Shown here piece after piece: positions 7,565-16,549 of a stretch of 64,000 nt of DNA. Every line of letters begins with the position of its first letter. The stretch's first letter is position 1. The stretch is from GCA-002727615 sp964442655. GTDB lineage: Bacteria; Pseudomonadota; Alphaproteobacteria; TMED109. Both the position numbers and the translations under genes were made by a program. The stretch is taken from contig CAYTZM010000001.1 of NCBI GenBank assembly GCA_964442655.1, positions 186,001 to 250,000 of the forward strand, written 5' to 3'. The notes below the pieces were generated by a model. That model did no database searches, was not told where the DNA came from, and saw only the letters and a program-made list of their open reading frames with translations.

Positions 7565-9130
7565 TTAACTAACCTGTTTGTCGTGTCCTTCCCAGAAGGG
7601 CTCCCTTAATGTGGTCTTTAAAATTTTACCTGCACCTGATAATGGCATGGGTTCTTCTCTAAATGATACTGATTTAGGACATTTAAATCCTGCTATAAGT
7701 TTTTTACTATGTACAATAATATCTTCTTCATTTATTTTGCTATTAGGATCTTTTCTAACTATTGCGTGTACTATTTCTCCCCATTCTTTATTAGGAATAC
7801 CTATTACAGCACACTCTATTACTCCATCTAATTGATATATTGTATTTTCAACTTCAGCGGAATAGATATTTTCTCCACCTGAGATAATCATATCTTTTAC
7901 TCTATCCACTATATAAACATATCCATCTGCATTCATATAACCTCCATCACCAGTATGCATCCAACCATTATGCAATGCTTTATCTGATAATTCTTTTTGT
8001 CTCCAATACCCAAGCATAACATTAGGACCTCTAGCTGCAACTTCTCCTACTTCTCCTCTCGGAAGTTCATTATCATTTTCATCAATAATTTTAACTTCAA
8101 CGCCAGGTACTGCTATACCAGTTGATTTAAATAAATATGCTTTTGGTCCTTCAAAAACATGACATTCAGGGCCTGCAGATGTAATAAGAGGTGAGCATTC
8201 TGTCATTCCATAGGCATGAGTAAATTGGCAATCCGGAATTACTTCCATAGCTTTAACTATTACAGATTCTGGCATGGGTGATGCTCCATAAGTTATTTGC
8301 CTTAAAGAAGATAAGTCATATTTTTTGATATCTGGGTAGTGAACTAACATATTAATCATAGTAGGGACAAGAAGAGTATCAGATATAGAATAGTTTTGAA
8401 TCGATTCTAAAACTCCCTCTGGAGTATATGAAGGTATAAAATAATGTTGTCCTGCTATATGAGTAATTGCAATTGCTCCTGTAACATCTGCTATATGAAA
8501 CATTGGGGCAGCATGTATCCATCTAGCATCTGTAGAAATATCTAAAGCTGTAATAGTATTAAAAGAGTTGGATACTAAGTTTGTATGACTTAACATTACT
8601 CCCTTTGATCTTCCAGTAGTTCCTCCTGTATAAAATAAGCCTGCTATGTCATCCTTAGATCTTAATGCATCATCAACTGGTTTAGATTCTTCTAAAATTT
8701 TTTCATAGTCTTTCATATTATTTGGACAATCATCATCAGACATATAAATAATTTCTTTTACAGAAGGTATTTTACCTTCTGATCTGGATTTCTCTATAGT
8801 TTCTGCAAAAGTTTTGTCTACAAATAATAAAGAACTTTCACTGTCATTTAACCAAAATTCTATTTCTGGTGGAGCTAATCGAGTATTTATAGGTACAAAT
8901 ATGCCTCCTGCCCATACAGCAGCATATAGTGCTTCAAAATAACGGTCGCTATTTAAAGATAATATTGCAGATCTATCATTTTCTTTGAAACCAATTGATT
9001 GCATTGCTCCTGCAAGCCTGCTGATACGATTTAACGATTCCTTCCAAGTTCTTTTTCTATCATGATCTTGTGTAGCTAATTGATTGCCATTAATTTGTGC
9101 GGCTCTTTTTAGTGCTTGTGTTAAATACAA
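7565..9130 (-). CDS. acyl-CoA synthetase (AMP-forming, ANL superfamily)
   Basis: This 521-residue adenylating enzyme has the P-loop-like A3 motif YTGGTTGRSKG (residues 167-177), the A5 region AYGMTECSPL, the hinge/ATP-ribose motif MHTGDGGYMNADGYVYIVDRVKDMI, and a C-terminal catalytic lysine in SGAGKILK (K502). Overall it resembles medium/long-chain or unspecified carboxylate CoA ligases. It lies downstream of, and in the same direction as, a class III CoA-transferase gene 70 bases away, so the two may give alternative routes for activating the same acid. The acid itself cannot be assigned. Confidence 0.88.
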   Translation of the reverse strand: MYLTQALKRAAQINGNQLATQDHDRKRTWKESLNRISRLAGAMQSIGFKENDRSAILSLNSDRYFEALYAAVWAGGIFVPINTRLAPPEIEFWLNDSESSLLFVDKTFAETIEKSRSEGKIPSVKEIIYMSDDDCPNNMKDYEKILEESKPVDDALRSKDDIAGLFYTGGTTGRSKGVMLSHTNLVSNSFNTITALDISTDARWIHAAPMFHIADVTGAIAITHIAGQHYFIPSYTPEGVLESIQNYSISDTLLVPTMINMLVHYPDIKKYDLSSLRQITYGASPMPESVIVKAMEVIPDCQFTHAYGMTECSPLITSAGPECHVFEGPKAYLFKSTGIAVPGVEVKIIDENDNELPRGEVGEVAARGPNVMLGYWRQKELSDKALHNGWMHTGDGGYMNADGYVYIVDRVKDMIISGGENIYSAEVENTIYQLDGVIECAVIGIPNKEWGEIVHAIVRKDPNSKINEEDIIVHSKKLIAGFKCPKSVSFREEPMPLSGAGKILKTTLREPFWEGHDKQVS

Positions 9131-9200
9131 TGTTTCTTCTCCTAATGTTTAAATAGCTTTTTGATAATAGTTAATTATTGAGAAAAATAAATATAAAGTT

Positions 9201-10430
9201 TTATAAAATAATTTTTTTAGTTTTTAATTCTTTAATTTTTTTTATTGAGTATCCTAGTTCTTGTAAAATTTCTTTGTTATGTTCTCCTAATTTTGGTGCT
9301 TTCTTAGCTTTTTTTCTCGAAGTATTTTTTATATTTAAAGGAGGAGAAACAACCTTAAGGTTAGAAATTTTTTCACCATGTATTGGCATAAACATATTAT
9401 TTAAGTTAGTTTGTGCGTCAGAAATTGTATCCTCTGTTTTTGCTATTTTTGTGAAAATTATTCCTGTATTACTTAACTTTTTTTCTATTTCTTTATAGGT
9501 AAATTTTTTAAATCTTTTTTGTAATTCAATTTTTAATAAGTCTCTGTTATTTTGTCTTTTTTTCTCATTATTAAATCTTTTATCTTTATTTAAATATTCA
9601 ATATTTAATTTTTTTATAAATAGATCCCAATGTTTTTCTTCATTAGTGAGTAACATAAAAAACATTGAATTATCTTTTAAAATATATATGTTTCTTAAAG
9701 CGCTTAAATTATTCCAATGAAATGTGTCTATAGGGTTATGCTTAGCTAAAAGTGCTTGGATTAGCATAGCATTTGACCATATTCCATTTGCTAGTAGAGA
9801 AGTGCTTACTGCTGTGCCAGCACCTGTTTTTTCTCTAGTAATTAGCGCTAGTAATATTGCAGTAAAAAGTGATAGCCCTGTTGGATGATCTCCCCCACCA
9901 GGAATAGGAAAAGGCGGGTAATATTCTGGATTATTAGTTTTAGACCATTCCATAAGTCCTGATCTAGCATAATATGCGGTTGAATCTAAGGCTGTTCTTT
10001 TTGAATCAGGCCCTTTTTCTCCAAAAGAAGTTAAAGAAGCATATATAATTCTAGGATTAATATTTCTAATAATTTTTTCTGTTATTTTTAGTGTTTTCCT
10101 TGGTTTTTCAGGCATATTAGTTACAAACACATCACTTTCTTTTACTAACTTTTTTAGAATAGTTTGCCCTGTAGTAGTTTTTAAGTTTATTGATAAACTT
10201 CTTTTATTCCTGTTTTCTAATATAAATGCCCAATCGATATTACTTGCAGGCCATACATGACCTCCAATTACAGCTTCTCTATAAGTATCTCCTGTTGGTG
10301 ATTCTATTTTTATTACTTCAGCTCCATAATCAGACATTAATGCGCTAACTAATGGTGCTGCAATATAGCTTGCAGCATCTATTACTTTTATTCCTTCTAA
10401 GGGTAATTTTTTCAATTTAATAGTTTTCAT
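9201..10430 (-). CDS. CaiB/BaiF class III CoA-transferase
   Basis: This 409-residue protein has the family's N-terminal pattern (LEGIKVIDAASYIAAPLVSALMSDYGAEVIKIE) and the catalytic aspartate within PIPGGGDHPTG (D181). A basic, lysine-rich C-terminal tail follows (KKAKKAPKLGEHNKEIL). These enzymes move CoA between carboxylic acids through an enzyme-anhydride intermediate. The gene is divergent from the Baeyer-Villiger monooxygenase gene across 82 bases and lies upstream of the acyl-CoA ligase on the same strand. The GC content of the reading frame matches the surroundings. Donor and acceptor acids are unknown. Confidence 0.87.
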   Translation of the reverse strand: MKTIKLKKLPLEGIKVIDAASYIAAPLVSALMSDYGAEVIKIESPTGDTYREAVIGGHVWPASNIDWAFILENRNKRSLSINLKTTTGQTILKKLVKESDVFVTNMPEKPRKTLKITEKIIRNINPRIIYASLTSFGEKGPDSKRTALDSTAYYARSGLMEWSKTNNPEYYPPFPIPGGGDHPTGLSLFTAILLALITREKTGAGTAVSTSLLANGIWSNAMLIQALLAKHNPIDTFHWNNLSALRNIYILKDNSMFFMLLTNEEKHWDLFIKKLNIEYLNKDKRFNNEKKRQNNRDLLKIELQKRFKKFTYKEIEKKLSNTGIIFTKIAKTEDTISDAQTNLNNMFMPIHGEKISNLKVVSPPLNIKNTSRKKAKKAPKLGEHNKEILQELGYSIKKIKELKTKKIIL

Positions 10431-10512
10431 TCTAGTTAATTAATTTAAAATACTATTTTAATAAAGTATTATCTTAATTGAAATATAAAAATTATAATTT
10501 TAGGCATATTTT

Positions 10513-12435
10513 ATGAAATCAGAATTAAACTCTCTTTTAAAAAAGCCTCATATAATGATGGATTTATTGTCTGAAGCAGACATTGTTACCTTAACATTAG
10601 TATTGTCACATTTAACTTATGATTCAAAGTATATAGAATTGATTAAGCCTTATGTTAAAGGAGCATTTGATTATGCAGCAAAGGTTCCAGAAGATATTTC
10701 TTTGCAAATTAGAAATAAACTTATAGAGGTTTTGTTGCAAAAAAATGGTCAAAAGACCACTTTAAGCAATATAGAAAATATTAATGATAAATTTATTCAA
10801 AAAATTATGAGTGTAGGGGTAGGAGAGGACGTCCCCAGTGATTATGTGCCAATGATGAAAGAAGAGTTGTCCTTTGACGCTGAGAATATTCGAGATTTTA
10901 ATGTTGAATACATAAAAGAATACAAAAATAATAATTTTAATTGTGTGATTATAGGTGCTGGTCTATGTGGGATTTTAGCAGGAATTAAGTTTTTACAAGC
11001 AGGAATCCCTTTTATAATAATTGAAAAAAATGATTCTATAGGAGGCACATGGTATGAAAATTCTTATCCGGGTTGTGGAGTAGACACTCCCAATCATGTA
11101 TATGCCTATTCATTTGAACCTTCATTCAAATGGGATGAATTTTATTCTAAACGTGATGCAATTTATAAATATTTAAAATCGTGTGTAGAAAAATATAATC
11201 TCTCTAAATATATTCGTTTAAATACTACGGTTGAAAAATGTATTTACGATGAAAAGAATAATAGATGGGAAACAACTATTATAAATAATGGAAATAAGGA
11301 AAAATTGCAGTCTTCAATTATTATAAGTGCTGTTGGACAGCTAAATAGACCTTCTCTTCCTGATATTCATGGTATTAATGATTTTAAGAAACCTGTAATT
11401 CACACTGGAGCTTGGGATCATAAGTACAATTTTAATAATAAAAATGTGTCACTTATAGGAACTGGTGCTAGTTCGATGCAAGTTGCTCCTGAATTAGCTA
11501 AAGTTGCTAAAAAACTTACAGTTTTTCAAAGAACTCCTCACTGGGTTATAGCTAATCCAAATTATCATCGAAAGTTGTCTAAAGGCAAAAAATGGGTATT
11601 AGAAAATATTCCATATTATTCTAGATGGTATCGATTTCAATTATTTTGGGGTTTTTGCGATGGTATACATGCGTCTTTATGCAAAGATCCATCTTGGAGC
11701 TTTCCTGACCGATCTATAAACCATACAAATGATAGATTTAGAATAAATATGATTAAACACATGGAAGCAATAATAGGAAACGATAAAGAATTATTACAAA
11801 AAGTTATTCCGGATTATCCACCGTATGGAAAAAGAATGTTAATGGATAATAATTGGTTTAAAATGTTAAAAAGAAAAAATGTTGAATTAATATCAGGAAG
11901 TATTAACAGTATTACGGAAAACTCCATTATTGATAAAAACAATAATCATTATAAAACTGATGTAATAGTTACTGCAACGGGGTTTAATGCAAGTAAAATG
12001 TTATGGCCTATGGATATTATTGGCAAAAATCAAATAAATTTATCAAATTATTGGAAGGATGATAATCCTAGAGCTCATCTAGGAATAACAGTGCCAAGTT
12101 TTCCTAATTTTTTTATAATGTATGGTCCTAATACTAATTTAGCACATGGCGGAAGTATTGTATTTCATGGAGAGTGTCAAATTAGATATATTCTTGGTTG
12201 TATTAAATTATTATTAAGTAAGAATGTATCTGCAATGGATTGTAGAAAAAATGTATTTGAAAATTATAATGAAGATTTAGATGAACAGCATGGAAAAATG
12301 GTTTGGACACATAGTAAAGTAAGTAGTTGGTATAGGAATGACTCGGGAAGGGTTATAACTAATTCGCCTTGGAGGTTAGTAGATTATTGGAACATGACAA
12401 AAGAACCAAAAGAAAACGATTTTATATTTAATTAA
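10513..12435 (+). CDS. flavin-containing (Baeyer-Villiger type) monooxygenase
   Basis: This 640-residue protein has a ~140-residue helical N-terminal extension like that of 4-hydroxyacetophenone monooxygenase (HAPMO). The FAD Rossmann motif follows (CVIIGAGLCGILAG, residues 144-157) with GGTWYENSYPGCGVDTPNHVY. The Baeyer-Villiger fingerprint region reads FKKPVIHTGAWD (F291, H297, W301, D302), with Lys instead of the usual Gly at the third position. The NADPH motif GTGASSMQVAPEL is at 316-328. The C-terminal FIMYGPNTNLAHGGS is typical. Such enzymes insert oxygen next to a ketone to give an ester. A NIPSNAP and a PCu(A)C gene follow at 13-16 base spacing, suggesting one transcript. Confidence 0.87.
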   Translation: MKSELNSLLKKPHIMMDLLSEADIVTLTLVLSHLTYDSKYIELIKPYVKGAFDYAAKVPEDISLQIRNKLIEVLLQKNGQKTTLSNIENINDKFIQKIMSVGVGEDVPSDYVPMMKEELSFDAENIRDFNVEYIKEYKNNNFNCVIIGAGLCGILAGIKFLQAGIPFIIIEKNDSIGGTWYENSYPGCGVDTPNHVYAYSFEPSFKWDEFYSKRDAIYKYLKSCVEKYNLSKYIRLNTTVEKCIYDEKNNRWETTIINNGNKEKLQSSIIISAVGQLNRPSLPDIHGINDFKKPVIHTGAWDHKYNFNNKNVSLIGTGASSMQVAPELAKVAKKLTVFQRTPHWVIANPNYHRKLSKGKKWVLENIPYYSRWYRFQLFWGFCDGIHASLCKDPSWSFPDRSINHTNDRFRINMIKHMEAIIGNDKELLQKVIPDYPPYGKRMLMDNNWFKMLKRKNVELISGSINSITENSIIDKNNNHYKTDVIVTATGFNASKMLWPMDIIGKNQINLSNYWKDDNPRAHLGITVPSFPNFFIMYGPNTNLAHGGSIVFHGECQIRYILGCIKLLLSKNVSAMDCRKNVFENYNEDLDEQHGKMVWTHSKVSSWYRNDSGRVITNSPWRLVDYWNMTKEPKENDFIFN

Positions 12436-12451
12436 TAATAGAGGCAACAAA

Positions 12452-13093
12452 ATGATTTATGAATTAAGAATGTATACAACAAAACCGGGTAAAATGAAGG
12501 ATGTTGTAAATGCGAGTGCTACAGTGGCGCAAAAAATTAGAAATGGGGATACATATGGCAAATTAATTGGTCATTGGTGGAGTGAATTTGGAAAAATGAA
12601 TCAATACGTTCATATGTGGGAATATAAAGATGTAGAGGAAATGCGAAGGCTTAGGTCTGAATTAGCAGCAAGAAAAGAATGGAAAAAGGATTTTGTTCCA
12701 TTAGTGGGTCCATATATATTGTCCCAGGAAATAAGATTGTTAAGATCTTTATCTAAATTAAGAAAGCCGTTAGAGAATAATAATAATTTTTATGAATTAA
12801 AAATAATTAATTTATATGTTGGGAAAACTGGATTATGGGTTAAAAATTATTTATCTATTCTTAAAGAAATTGAGAAAGATTCAATGAATATAGGATTATG
12901 GCAAACTGAGTTATCAAATCCTAATGAATTAATTTGTATTTGGAGTCATTCCAGTTTAAATAAAATGCAGAAATTTTGGGAGAATTTAGAAAGTAGTAAA
13001 AAATGGAAAAATTTTATGGAATTTCAGGAACATTCTGTTAAAGACGAACAGTCTATCATTTTAAGACCTTCTTCTTGTTCTCCATTGCAATAG
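12452..13093 (+). CDS. NIPSNAP family protein (two tandem domains)
   Basis: This 213-residue cytosolic protein starts MIYELRMYTTKPGK, a standard NIPSNAP opening, with HMWEYKDVEEM and the RKEW...FVPLVGPYILSQE ending of a first ferredoxin-like alpha/beta-barrel domain (residues ~1-105). A more diverged second copy (residues ~113-210) has FYELKIINLYVG and CIWSHSSLNKMQKFW. NIPSNAP proteins have no established enzymatic activity, but in bacteria they commonly sit beside monooxygenases and catabolic enzymes, as here. Spacing of 16 bases to the upstream Baeyer-Villiger gene with GAGG before the start supports co-transcription. Confidence 0.82.
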   Translation: MIYELRMYTTKPGKMKDVVNASATVAQKIRNGDTYGKLIGHWWSEFGKMNQYVHMWEYKDVEEMRRLRSELAARKEWKKDFVPLVGPYILSQEIRLLRSLSKLRKPLENNNNFYELKIINLYVGKTGLWVKNYLSILKEIEKDSMNIGLWQTELSNPNELICIWSHSSLNKMQKFWENLESSKKWKNFMEFQEHSVKDEQSIILRPSSCSPLQ

Positions 13094-13106
13094 AAAGAGA
13101 GTAAAT

Positions 13107-13562
13107 ATGAAAGTCTTAGCATTAATTATATTATTTTATAGTTTTTTAAATTCTGCTTTAGCACATAAATATGAAAATGAAATAGTGTTTATAGATCATC
13201 CATGGATGAACATTATGCAATCAAATGGAGCTGGTTATTTTAGTATTAAAAATAAATCAACGACTAATGCCTTAATATTTATAGGAGCTGAGTCTAAAGA
13301 AATAAATAAAATTGAAATTCATGAGGTTGATATGGATGGGGAAATCATGAAAATGCGACCTCTTATAGAAGGGATGTCTATTGAGAAAAACACAACAATA
13401 GAATTTAAACCTAAATCGTATCATTTAATGTTTTTCGGTATCCATAAAATGTATAAGCAGGGAGACCTGATTGATGTTAAATTGTTTTTTAAAAACGCAA
13501 ATTCTTTACATATTAAATTTAAGGTTGATTCTGTAAAGTCTTCACATAACCATGATCATTAA
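13107..13562 (+). CDS. PCu(A)C family periplasmic copper chaperone
   Basis: This 151-residue secreted protein has a signal peptide of ~19 residues (MKVLALIILFYSFLNSALA). The mature cupredoxin-like domain has the copper-binding spacing of PCu(A)C proteins: H72, M83, H106 and M108 (IEIHEVDMDG, MKMRPL, SYHLMFF), plus a His-rich C-terminal tail (HNHDH). PCu(A)C delivers Cu(I) to the CuA site of cytochrome oxidase and can act in general copper handling. No SCO or cox gene is adjacent. It is the last gene of the plus-strand set beginning with the Baeyer-Villiger monooxygenase and is followed by a strong terminator. Confidence 0.83.
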   Translation: MKVLALIILFYSFLNSALAHKYENEIVFIDHPWMNIMQSNGAGYFSIKNKSTTNALIFIGAESKEINKIEIHEVDMDGEIMKMRPLIEGMSIEKNTTIEFKPKSYHLMFFGIHKMYKQGDLIDVKLFFKNANSLHIKFKVDSVKSSHNHDH

Positions 13563-13567
13563 TTATT

Positions 13568-13594
13568 GAGGTTCTGGTTATATGCTAGAACCTC
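13568..13594. terminator. bidirectional intrinsic terminator
   Basis: GAGGTTCT (13568-13575) pairs with AGAACCTC (13587-13594), with inner G-T and G-C pairs extending the stem. T/A-rich sequence lies on both sides, including TTAATATTTT downstream on the plus strand. It separates the convergent PCu(A)C and aldehyde dehydrogenase genes. Confidence 0.7.
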
Positions 13595-13602
13595 TTAATA
13601 TT

Positions 13603-15039
13603 TTATGATGCTTGAGCTACAGAACCCATAACTGCCTTAATTTCTAAAAAATCCTCTAGGCCAAATTCTCCCCATTCTCTTCCATTACCAGACATTTTAT
13701 ATCCACCAAATGGTGCAGATTGGTCTCCCGGAGCATTATTAATATGAACGTTTCCAGTTCTTAGTTTTGAAGCTACATAATTCGCTTTCTCTATATTTTG
13801 AGATGATACATATCCGGATAATCCATATATAGTTTCGTTTGCTATATTTATTGCCTCTTCTTCATCATCATATCCTAAAATGCTTAAAACAGGACCAAAT
13901 ATTTCTTCTTTAGCAATAGTCATATTGTTATTTACATTTGCAAAAATTGTAGGTTGAATAAAGTAGCCGTTATTGTAACCTTTAGGTGTATCTAAACCTC
14001 CTGATACAAGCGTTGCTCCTTCTTTAATACCAACATTTATTAAATTTCGGATTTTGTCATATTGCACCTTGCTGACCACAGGGCCTAAAGTTGTGTTTTC
14101 AGAATTAGGATCTCCAATTTTTACTTTTTCTAATGCAGACTTAGCTATCTCTATTACTTCATCCATTTTTGAATTGGGAACCAACATTCTAGTTGGAGCA
14201 TTACAAGATTGTCCAGAATTATTCATGCAATGAAGAACTCCTTTCGTTATAGTTTTATTTAAATCAGCATCTTCTAAAATTATATTAGCTGATTTTCCAC
14301 CTAATTCTTGAGTAACTCTTTTTACAGTATCTGCTGACGATTTAGCTACGGATATACCTGCTCTTGTAGAGCCAGTAAATGACATCATATCTATATCTGG
14401 ATGTTTACTCATAGCTTCTCCAACCGTTGGTCCATCACCATTGATCATGTTATAAACACCAGCAGGAACACCAGCTTCATCAATAATTTCGGAAAAAATA
14501 ATACCACTTAAAGGAGCTATTTCACTAGGCTTGAGAACCATAGTGCATCCAGCTGCTAATGCTGGAGCAACTTTGCAAGAAATTTGGTTTATTGGCCAAT
14601 TCCAAGGTGTAATTAAGCCACAAACGCCCACAGGTTCTTTTCTTATTAAAGTGGTATTCATTTCATATTCAAATTCATATTCTTTAAGTGCATTATAGGC
14701 TTTCTTTAAATGCCCTAGTCCTGCTGGAGCTTGCGCAGCATTTGCAAGGTTTACAGGAGCTCCCATTTCACTAGTTATTGCTTTTGCTAAATCTGATAAC
14801 CTTTTTTTATAGACATCCATTATTTTTTCAAATATTTCTAAACGTTCTTCTTTAGTAGTTATAGAATATGTAGGAAATACTTTTTTTGCAGCGGATACAG
14901 CTTTGTTTAAATCATTCTCATTGCCTAAACTAATTTCCGATACAACCTCTTCATTTGCTGGATTAATTACATCAAGAACATTGTTTTCTGATGGTTCAAT
15001 CCATTGACCATTAATATAAAAATTTTTAGTGTTTTTCAT
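13603..15039 (-). CDS. NAD(P)-dependent aldehyde dehydrogenase
   Basis: This ~478-residue protein is of the ALDH superfamily: ITPWNWPINQI, the cofactor-binding stretch KPSEIAPLS, FTGSTRAG, the general-base Glu in VTQELGGKS, the nucleophilic Cys in NNSGQSCNAPTR, and the C-terminal EEIFGPVLSI. The start at 15039 is preferred over the longer frame (15087) because TGAGGA lies a few bases before it and because the longer version would overlap the permease gene. It begins 23 bases after thiX and appears to be the last gene of the TPP-riboswitch-controlled operon. The aldehyde substrate is unknown; it may be unrelated to thiamin. Confidence 0.88.
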   Translation of the reverse strand: MKNTKNFYINGQWIEPSENNVLDVINPANEEVVSEISLGNENDLNKAVSAAKKVFPTYSITTKEERLEIFEKIMDVYKKRLSDLAKAITSEMGAPVNLANAAQAPAGLGHLKKAYNALKEYEFEYEMNTTLIRKEPVGVCGLITPWNWPINQISCKVAPALAAGCTMVLKPSEIAPLSGIIFSEIIDEAGVPAGVYNMINGDGPTVGEAMSKHPDIDMMSFTGSTRAGISVAKSSADTVKRVTQELGGKSANIILEDADLNKTITKGVLHCMNNSGQSCNAPTRMLVPNSKMDEVIEIAKSALEKVKIGDPNSENTTLGPVVSKVQYDKIRNLINVGIKEGATLVSGGLDTPKGYNNGYFIQPTIFANVNNNMTIAKEEIFGPVLSILGYDDEEEAINIANETIYGLSGYVSSQNIEKANYVASKLRTGNVHINNAPGDQSAPFGGYKMSGNGREWGEFGLEDFLEIKAVMGSVAQAS

Positions 15040-15062
15040 TTTGTTCCTCAGGTTTCTTTTAA

Positions 15063-15812
15063 TTATAAATTCGATTTTGGATCCCATTTAGTTAATTGTT
15101 TAGTAATATATGATGTTATATTATAAAGCAATAATGTAAATATAGCTAAGATAATTATAGCTGAAAACATTAAATCTATTTGAACTCTTCCGCTTGCGTA
15201 AAGCATTAAATATCCTAATCCATTTGAAGACCCTACCCATTCACCTATGATTGCTCCCATTGGAGCAAAAGCTGCTGCAAGTTTAAGTCCTGATGATAAA
15301 TGAGGTAAAGCGTGTGGTATTCTAATTTTTGTAAGCATGGTTATTTTATTTGCTCCCATTAATTTTGCCATATTTACTATCATAGGATTAATTCTCTTAA
15401 GGCCATCGTAAAAAGCTATCGTTATTGGAAAATATATTATTGTTGTAGTCATAATAATTTTTGACCATATTCCATAACCAAACCAAAGTGTTAGTACTGG
15501 TGCTAAAGCAAATATGGGAATTGCTTGCATAAAAATAATAAATGGGAATAACCACCTTCTAGTAGTTTTTGAAATAATAAATAATATTCCTGTATATATT
15601 CCTAAGATTATTCCTAAAATAAAACCTACTATAATTTCAAAAAATGTTATTAATGAATGGAAAAATAAAATACCTTTATTGATTATAATACTTGCAAAAA
15701 CGTTGTAAGGGCTAGGTAGGATAAATTCTGGAGTTTTAGTAAGGTATTGGATCGCCCACCAAATTAAAATAAATAATAAAATACTAAATAACATTTTTGA
15801 TGTTTTTATCAT
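15063..15812 (-). CDS. thiX: ABC transporter permease for thiamin pyrimidine precursor (ThiX-like)
   Basis: This 249-residue integral membrane protein has about six hydrophobic segments and the BPD-type permease loop GANKITMLTKIRIPHALPHLSSGLKLA (residues ~155-180), which docks on the ATPase. It belongs to the SsuC/TauC/ThiX group by length and sequence. The assignment to ThiX rather than sulfonate uptake rests on the upstream TPP riboswitch and the ThiY-like binding protein. Its start overlaps the ATPase stop by four bases, showing translational coupling. It imports an HMP-type pyrimidine across the inner membrane. Confidence 0.82.
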   Translation of the reverse strand: MIKTSKMLFSILLFILIWWAIQYLTKTPEFILPSPYNVFASIIINKGILFFHSLITFFEIIVGFILGIILGIYTGILFIISKTTRRWLFPFIIFMQAIPIFALAPVLTLWFGYGIWSKIIMTTTIIYFPITIAFYDGLKRINPMIVNMAKLMGANKITMLTKIRIPHALPHLSSGLKLAAAFAPMGAIIGEWVGSSNGLGYLMLYASGRVQIDLMFSAIIILAIFTLLLYNITSYITKQLTKWDPKSNL

Positions 15813-16549
15813 TGTTCTTCGTAGCTTTTTTGTATGATTTTTAAAATATTATTATAACTGTACGATAAAGTATCGTTATTTATTTCTCTTAGTGGTAATG
15901 TATTCGGTAATTTAATATTCTTAATATTTTTATTAGAAATAATATATAAAGAGTTACTTAGTAATAGGGCCTCTAATGGATCATGAGTAACCATTAAAAC
16001 AGTTTTGTCTTTTAAAAGGGTAAAGGCAAGTTCTTGAATATGCATTTTTGTAGCACTGTCTAGAGATGTAAATGGTTCGTCCATTAAAATAATATCATTA
16101 TCTTCAAATAAAGTTCGCGCAAGAGCAACTCTTTGTTTCATTCCTCCAGAAAGGGTTGAGGGTAGATTATTAGCGACACTAGTTAAACCTACTTTATTGA
16201 GTAAATTATGTGCTTTATCAAAATTAATTTTTTCTCTTCGTAAACTTTCTCCCAAGAAGATATTTTCAATGACTGTAAGCCATGGTAATAATAAATCATC
16301 CTGAGCCATCCATGAAAATCTATATAAGTTTTTATTATTAATTTTTATTGAATGGGAAAAATTTTCAGGAATATCTAAATTGGCAATTATTTTAAGAAGT
16401 GTAGATTTTCCTAAGCCAGATTGACCAATAATAGTATTCCATTTCTTTAGATTAATATTAATTTTAAAATTTGAAAGTAAAATTTTATTATTTAATTTAA
16501 GTGATCCTGCTATAGCTAGATAACGTTCTTTGGTATTTATTTTATTCAA
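15809..16549 (-). CDS. thiZ: ABC transporter ATP-binding protein (ThiZ-like)
   Basis: This 246-residue ATPase has Walker A (IGQSGLGKSTLLKI, residues ~42-55), the Q-loop (AQDDLLLPWLTV), the signature LSGGMKQRVALARTL and Walker B ILMDEPFTSLDS with an H-loop TH. It has a somewhat extended, charged C-terminus. It overlaps both neighbours (thiY by eight bases, thiX by four), so the three are translated as a unit. Role: energising import of a thiamin pyrimidine precursor, inferred from operon context. Confidence 0.83.
   Translation of the reverse strand: MNKINTKERYLAIAGSLKLNNKILLSNFKININLKKWNTIIGQSGLGKSTLLKIIANLDIPENFSHSIKINNKNLYRFSWMAQDDLLLPWLTVIENIFLGESLRREKINFDKAHNLLNKVGLTSVANNLPSTLSGGMKQRVALARTLFEDNDIILMDEPFTSLDSATKMHIQELAFTLLKDKTVLMVTHDPLEALLLSNSLYIISNKNIKNIKLPNTLPLREINNDTLSYSYNNILKIIQKSYEEQ

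Noticed and set aside
15040..15087. Longer start of the aldehyde dehydrogenase
   Set aside because: It would overlap the permease gene and lacks a ribosome site, whereas ATG 15039 has TGAGGA in the right place.
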